Shown here: piece by piece, positions 5,459 through 6,664 of the stretch
How positions within the stretch are numbered: position 1 is the stretch's first letter
How the letters are laid out: every line of letters begins with the position of its first letter
Origin: an uncultured Lachnospiraceae bacterium
GTDB taxonomy: Bacteria > Bacillota > Clostridia > Lachnospirales > Lachnospiraceae
NCBI GenBank assembly: GCA_902772565.1
Contig: CACYBJ010000256.1
Location: 1 to 6,664, forward strand
DNA: 6,664 bases
Direction: 5' to 3'
Notes under the pieces: generated by a model
Told to the model about the DNA's origin: nothing
Seen by the model: the letters and a program-made list of their open reading frames with translations, nothing else
Databases searched by the model: none
Program-made: the position numbers and the translations under genes

Positions 5459-6514
5459 CTAGTCCATGTATATTTCATCGATCACATTATCTTTAAGCAT
5501 TCTTCTCATTGCTTCATAATGATCGCCGGTTCTCCAGCCCTGATCGATGGAGCCCTCTCCCACCGAAACAATTTTGGCAGAAGGGTAGAGGTTTCTGAGA
5601 GTCTGTACATCAGCTGCAGAAATGTAAGTATGTTCCATCCAGAGTCTCTGAAGATTCGGCAGATTCTTAAGATGGGTGATACTGCTCATGGAATTGTAAC
5701 TGATGTTAAGATCCTCAAGTTCCGTAAGACCATCCAGGAATGAAAGATCCGATACGTTATTGGCAAAGAACTCAAGGTAACGAAGCTTGGTGCAATTGGC
5801 AACTGCGGAAAGATCCGTCAGATGCTTTGCCTTGTTATCAACTATGGCCTTTACATTATCTACAAGAATAAGAATTTTAAGATTAGGCATGTACTCAAGG
5901 AAGGACAGGTCGGAAACATAATTGTGACCGATATCCAAAGCAACAAGGTCGGTACAATACCTGAGATAGTAGGCTTCGTCATCGTGCATGAAGAAAGAAT
6001 CGGCTGTAGTCTTAAATGTACCGAAAGCTACGGCATCGGTTCTTACAGTCCAGTGGGAAAGTACGATTTCCCAGACGAATTTGATATCGGGATGGGCATC
6101 GGAAATTGCAGCATAGCCGTCATTGGTAAGCCCGCAGTTAAGAAGTGTTGCCTTCTTAAGATTAGGCATTTTAGCTATTACGGCATCCATGTCAACACCG
6201 TTTAAATCCACATTTGAAAAGTCAGCCTCTTCGGCAGCAGGATCTACTCCCGCATCCACTATCCACTGTGTTACTTCATCAAGAGGAGCCTCGGTAACCT
6301 CCGGTTCAACAGGAGCCTCGGTGGGTTCCGCCCTATTGGCATCGGAATTCGTACTGACTGCACCACTGTCGGTTCCGCCTCCGTGACTAACGTCCATAGT
6401 CTCGGTGGAATCGGTCGTATGCCGAATAAAATTGCAACCGCAAAGGCTCAAAATACAAAAAAGAAAAGCTGATAAGAATACCAACTTTAAAACTGCCTTT
6501 GATTTGATTATCAT
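5459..6514 (-). CDS. Leucine-rich-repeat lipoprotein, surface-anchored, function unknown
   Basis: From the ATG at 6514 it encodes 351 residues. It begins with a lipoprotein signal peptide: charged MIIKSK, a hydrophobic core VLKLVFLSAFLFCILS, and the lipobox LCGC with the lipidated cysteine at residue 27. The mature protein should therefore sit on the outer face of the cell membrane. A low-complexity Ser/Thr/Asp/Pro linker follows (about 28-78), with TEAP twice. Next is an alpha/beta region (about 80-160) with a first LRR-like stretch (MPNLKKATLLNCGLTNDG). A run of leucine-rich repeats follows (about 186-316), including LVALDIGHNYVSDLSFLEYMPNL-, LRYLEFFANNVSDLSFL- and LEDLNISYNSMSSI-type units. 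The C-terminus has a GWRTGDHYEAMRRML segment (about 326-340). This architecture is common in surface LRR proteins of gut and rumen Clostridia; the ligand is unknown. The frame extends to an ATG at 6535, but only the ATG at 6514 has a well spaced ribosome site. It has its own terminator and need not be linked to the pump operon. A convincing promoter was not found; TATAAA at 6577-6582 is a possible -10. Confidence 0.88.
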   Translation of the reverse strand: MIIKSKAVLKLVFLSAFLFCILSLCGCNFIRHTTDSTETMDVSHGGGTDSGAVSTNSDANRAEPTEAPVEPEVTEAPLDEVTQWIVDAGVDPAAEEADFSNVDLNGVDMDAVIAKMPNLKKATLLNCGLTNDGYAAISDAHPDIKFVWEIVLSHWTVRTDAVAFGTFKTTADSFFMHDDEAYYLRYCTDLVALDIGHNYVSDLSFLEYMPNLKILILVDNVKAIVDNKAKHLTDLSAVANCTKLRYLEFFANNVSDLSFLDGLTELEDLNISYNSMSSITHLKNLPNLQRLWMEHTYISAADVQTLRNLYPSAKIVSVGEGSIDQGWRTGDHYEAMRRMLKDNVIDEIYMD

Positions 6515-6521
6515 AATCATT

Positions 6522-6527
6522 CCCCTT
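6522..6527 (-). promoter_or_regulatory. Ribosome binding site that decides the lipoprotein start
   Basis: AAGGGG on the minus strand lies 7 nt before the ATG at 6512-6514. The ATG at 6518-6520 would be only 1 nt away, and the frame's first ATG (6533-6535) lies upstream of this site with no purine-rich site of its own. Starting at 6514 also gives a standard-length signal peptide. Confidence 0.7.
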
Positions 6528-6592
6528 ATTACCATCGTTTTAGCGAAAAAAACAACAGAAACATTTAATAATTTATTTTATACAAATACGCC

Positions 6593-6622
6593 AAAAAAGT
6601 AAATACCTGCAGAATCCGCAGG
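6593..6622 (-). terminator. Probable terminator of an upstream gene outside the window
   Basis: On the minus strand CCTGC-GGATTCT-GCAGG (6622 to 6606) forms a short stem, extendable by a G-U pair, followed by TATTTACTTTTTT. It would end a transcript coming from beyond position 6664. The stem is short, so efficiency is uncertain. It coincides with one copy of the 22-bp tandem repeat. Confidence 0.5.
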
Positions 6623-6652
6623 AATGATATGTAGAATCCGTAGAAATGATAT
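6609..6652. repeat. Two tandem imperfect 22-bp repeats
   Basis: Positions 6609-6630 and 6631-6652 align without gaps at 19 of 22 bases. The shared pattern on the plus strand is G-Y-AGAATCCG-Y-AG-R-AATGATAT. The left copy, with its flanking bases, makes the hairpin of the terminator at 6593-6622; the right copy has changes that abolish this pairing. The 22-bp unit is not a multiple of three, so a coding repeat is unlikely. More copies could lie beyond the window edge. Confidence 0.75.
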
Positions 6653-6664
6653 ACCTCAAGAAGT

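Noticed and set aside
5453..5743. A plus-strand open frame with a near-perfect AAGGAGGT site (5439-5446) 6 nt before its ATG
   Set aside because: The apparent ribosome site is the right arm of the lipoprotein gene's terminator stem, and the frame runs antisense through the LRR coding region. The translation shows no recognisable domain.
5822..6205. A 127-codon plus-strand frame inside the LRR lipoprotein gene
   Set aside because: It is antisense to a well supported gene and shows no family motif; its peptide reflects the regular LRR coding pattern on the other strand.

Overview
This window looks like a chromosomal segment from an anaerobic Firmicute, most likely a Lachnospiraceae-type Clostridium (Butyrivibrio/Roseburia-like). 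I infer this from the protein families, the strong GGAGG-type ribosome binding sites, the AT-rich intergenic DNA and a Clostridia-style leucine-rich-repeat lipoprotein. No mobile element, CRISPR array, tRNA or rRNA is visible. All six genes lie on the minus strand, so the window reads from right to left.

Right end (about 5400-6664): a hairpin plus T-tract, built partly from a tandem 22-bp repeat, probably ends an upstream gene outside the window. Next comes a leucine-rich-repeat lipoprotein gene (start best placed at 6514), closed by a textbook intrinsic terminator at 5401-5447.

Centre and left (47-5317): one tightly spaced five-gene operon encodes a biotin-dependent, sodium-pumping decarboxylase. 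A good sigma-70-type promoter (-35 at 5312-5317, -10 at 5289-5294) and a possible second one lie in the AT-rich leader. The order is an acyl-CoA carboxyltransferase (MmdA/12S-like), the small membrane subunit OadG, a biotin carrier protein, the Na+-translocating membrane subunit OadB, and a pyruvate/oxaloacetate carboxyltransferase (OadA/5S-like) without its own biotin domain. A GC-rich hairpin at the left edge probably terminates the operon. No biotin carboxylase (AccC) is present, which fits ATP-independent decarboxylation or transcarboxylation.

Inferred working model: a carboxyltransferase moves CO2 from a carboxylated substrate to biotin on the carrier, and OadB releases the CO2 while exporting Na+, with OadG anchoring the soluble part. 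Because both an acyl-CoA-type and a keto-acid-type carboxyltransferase share one carrier and one pump, the complex may take two substrates, or act as a transcarboxylase linked to Na+ pumping.

The least expected feature is an acidic insertion of about 120 residues in OadB, with a full canonical EF-hand calcium-binding loop and further DGD hairpin-like motifs. It splits an otherwise well conserved ion pump after its second membrane segment.
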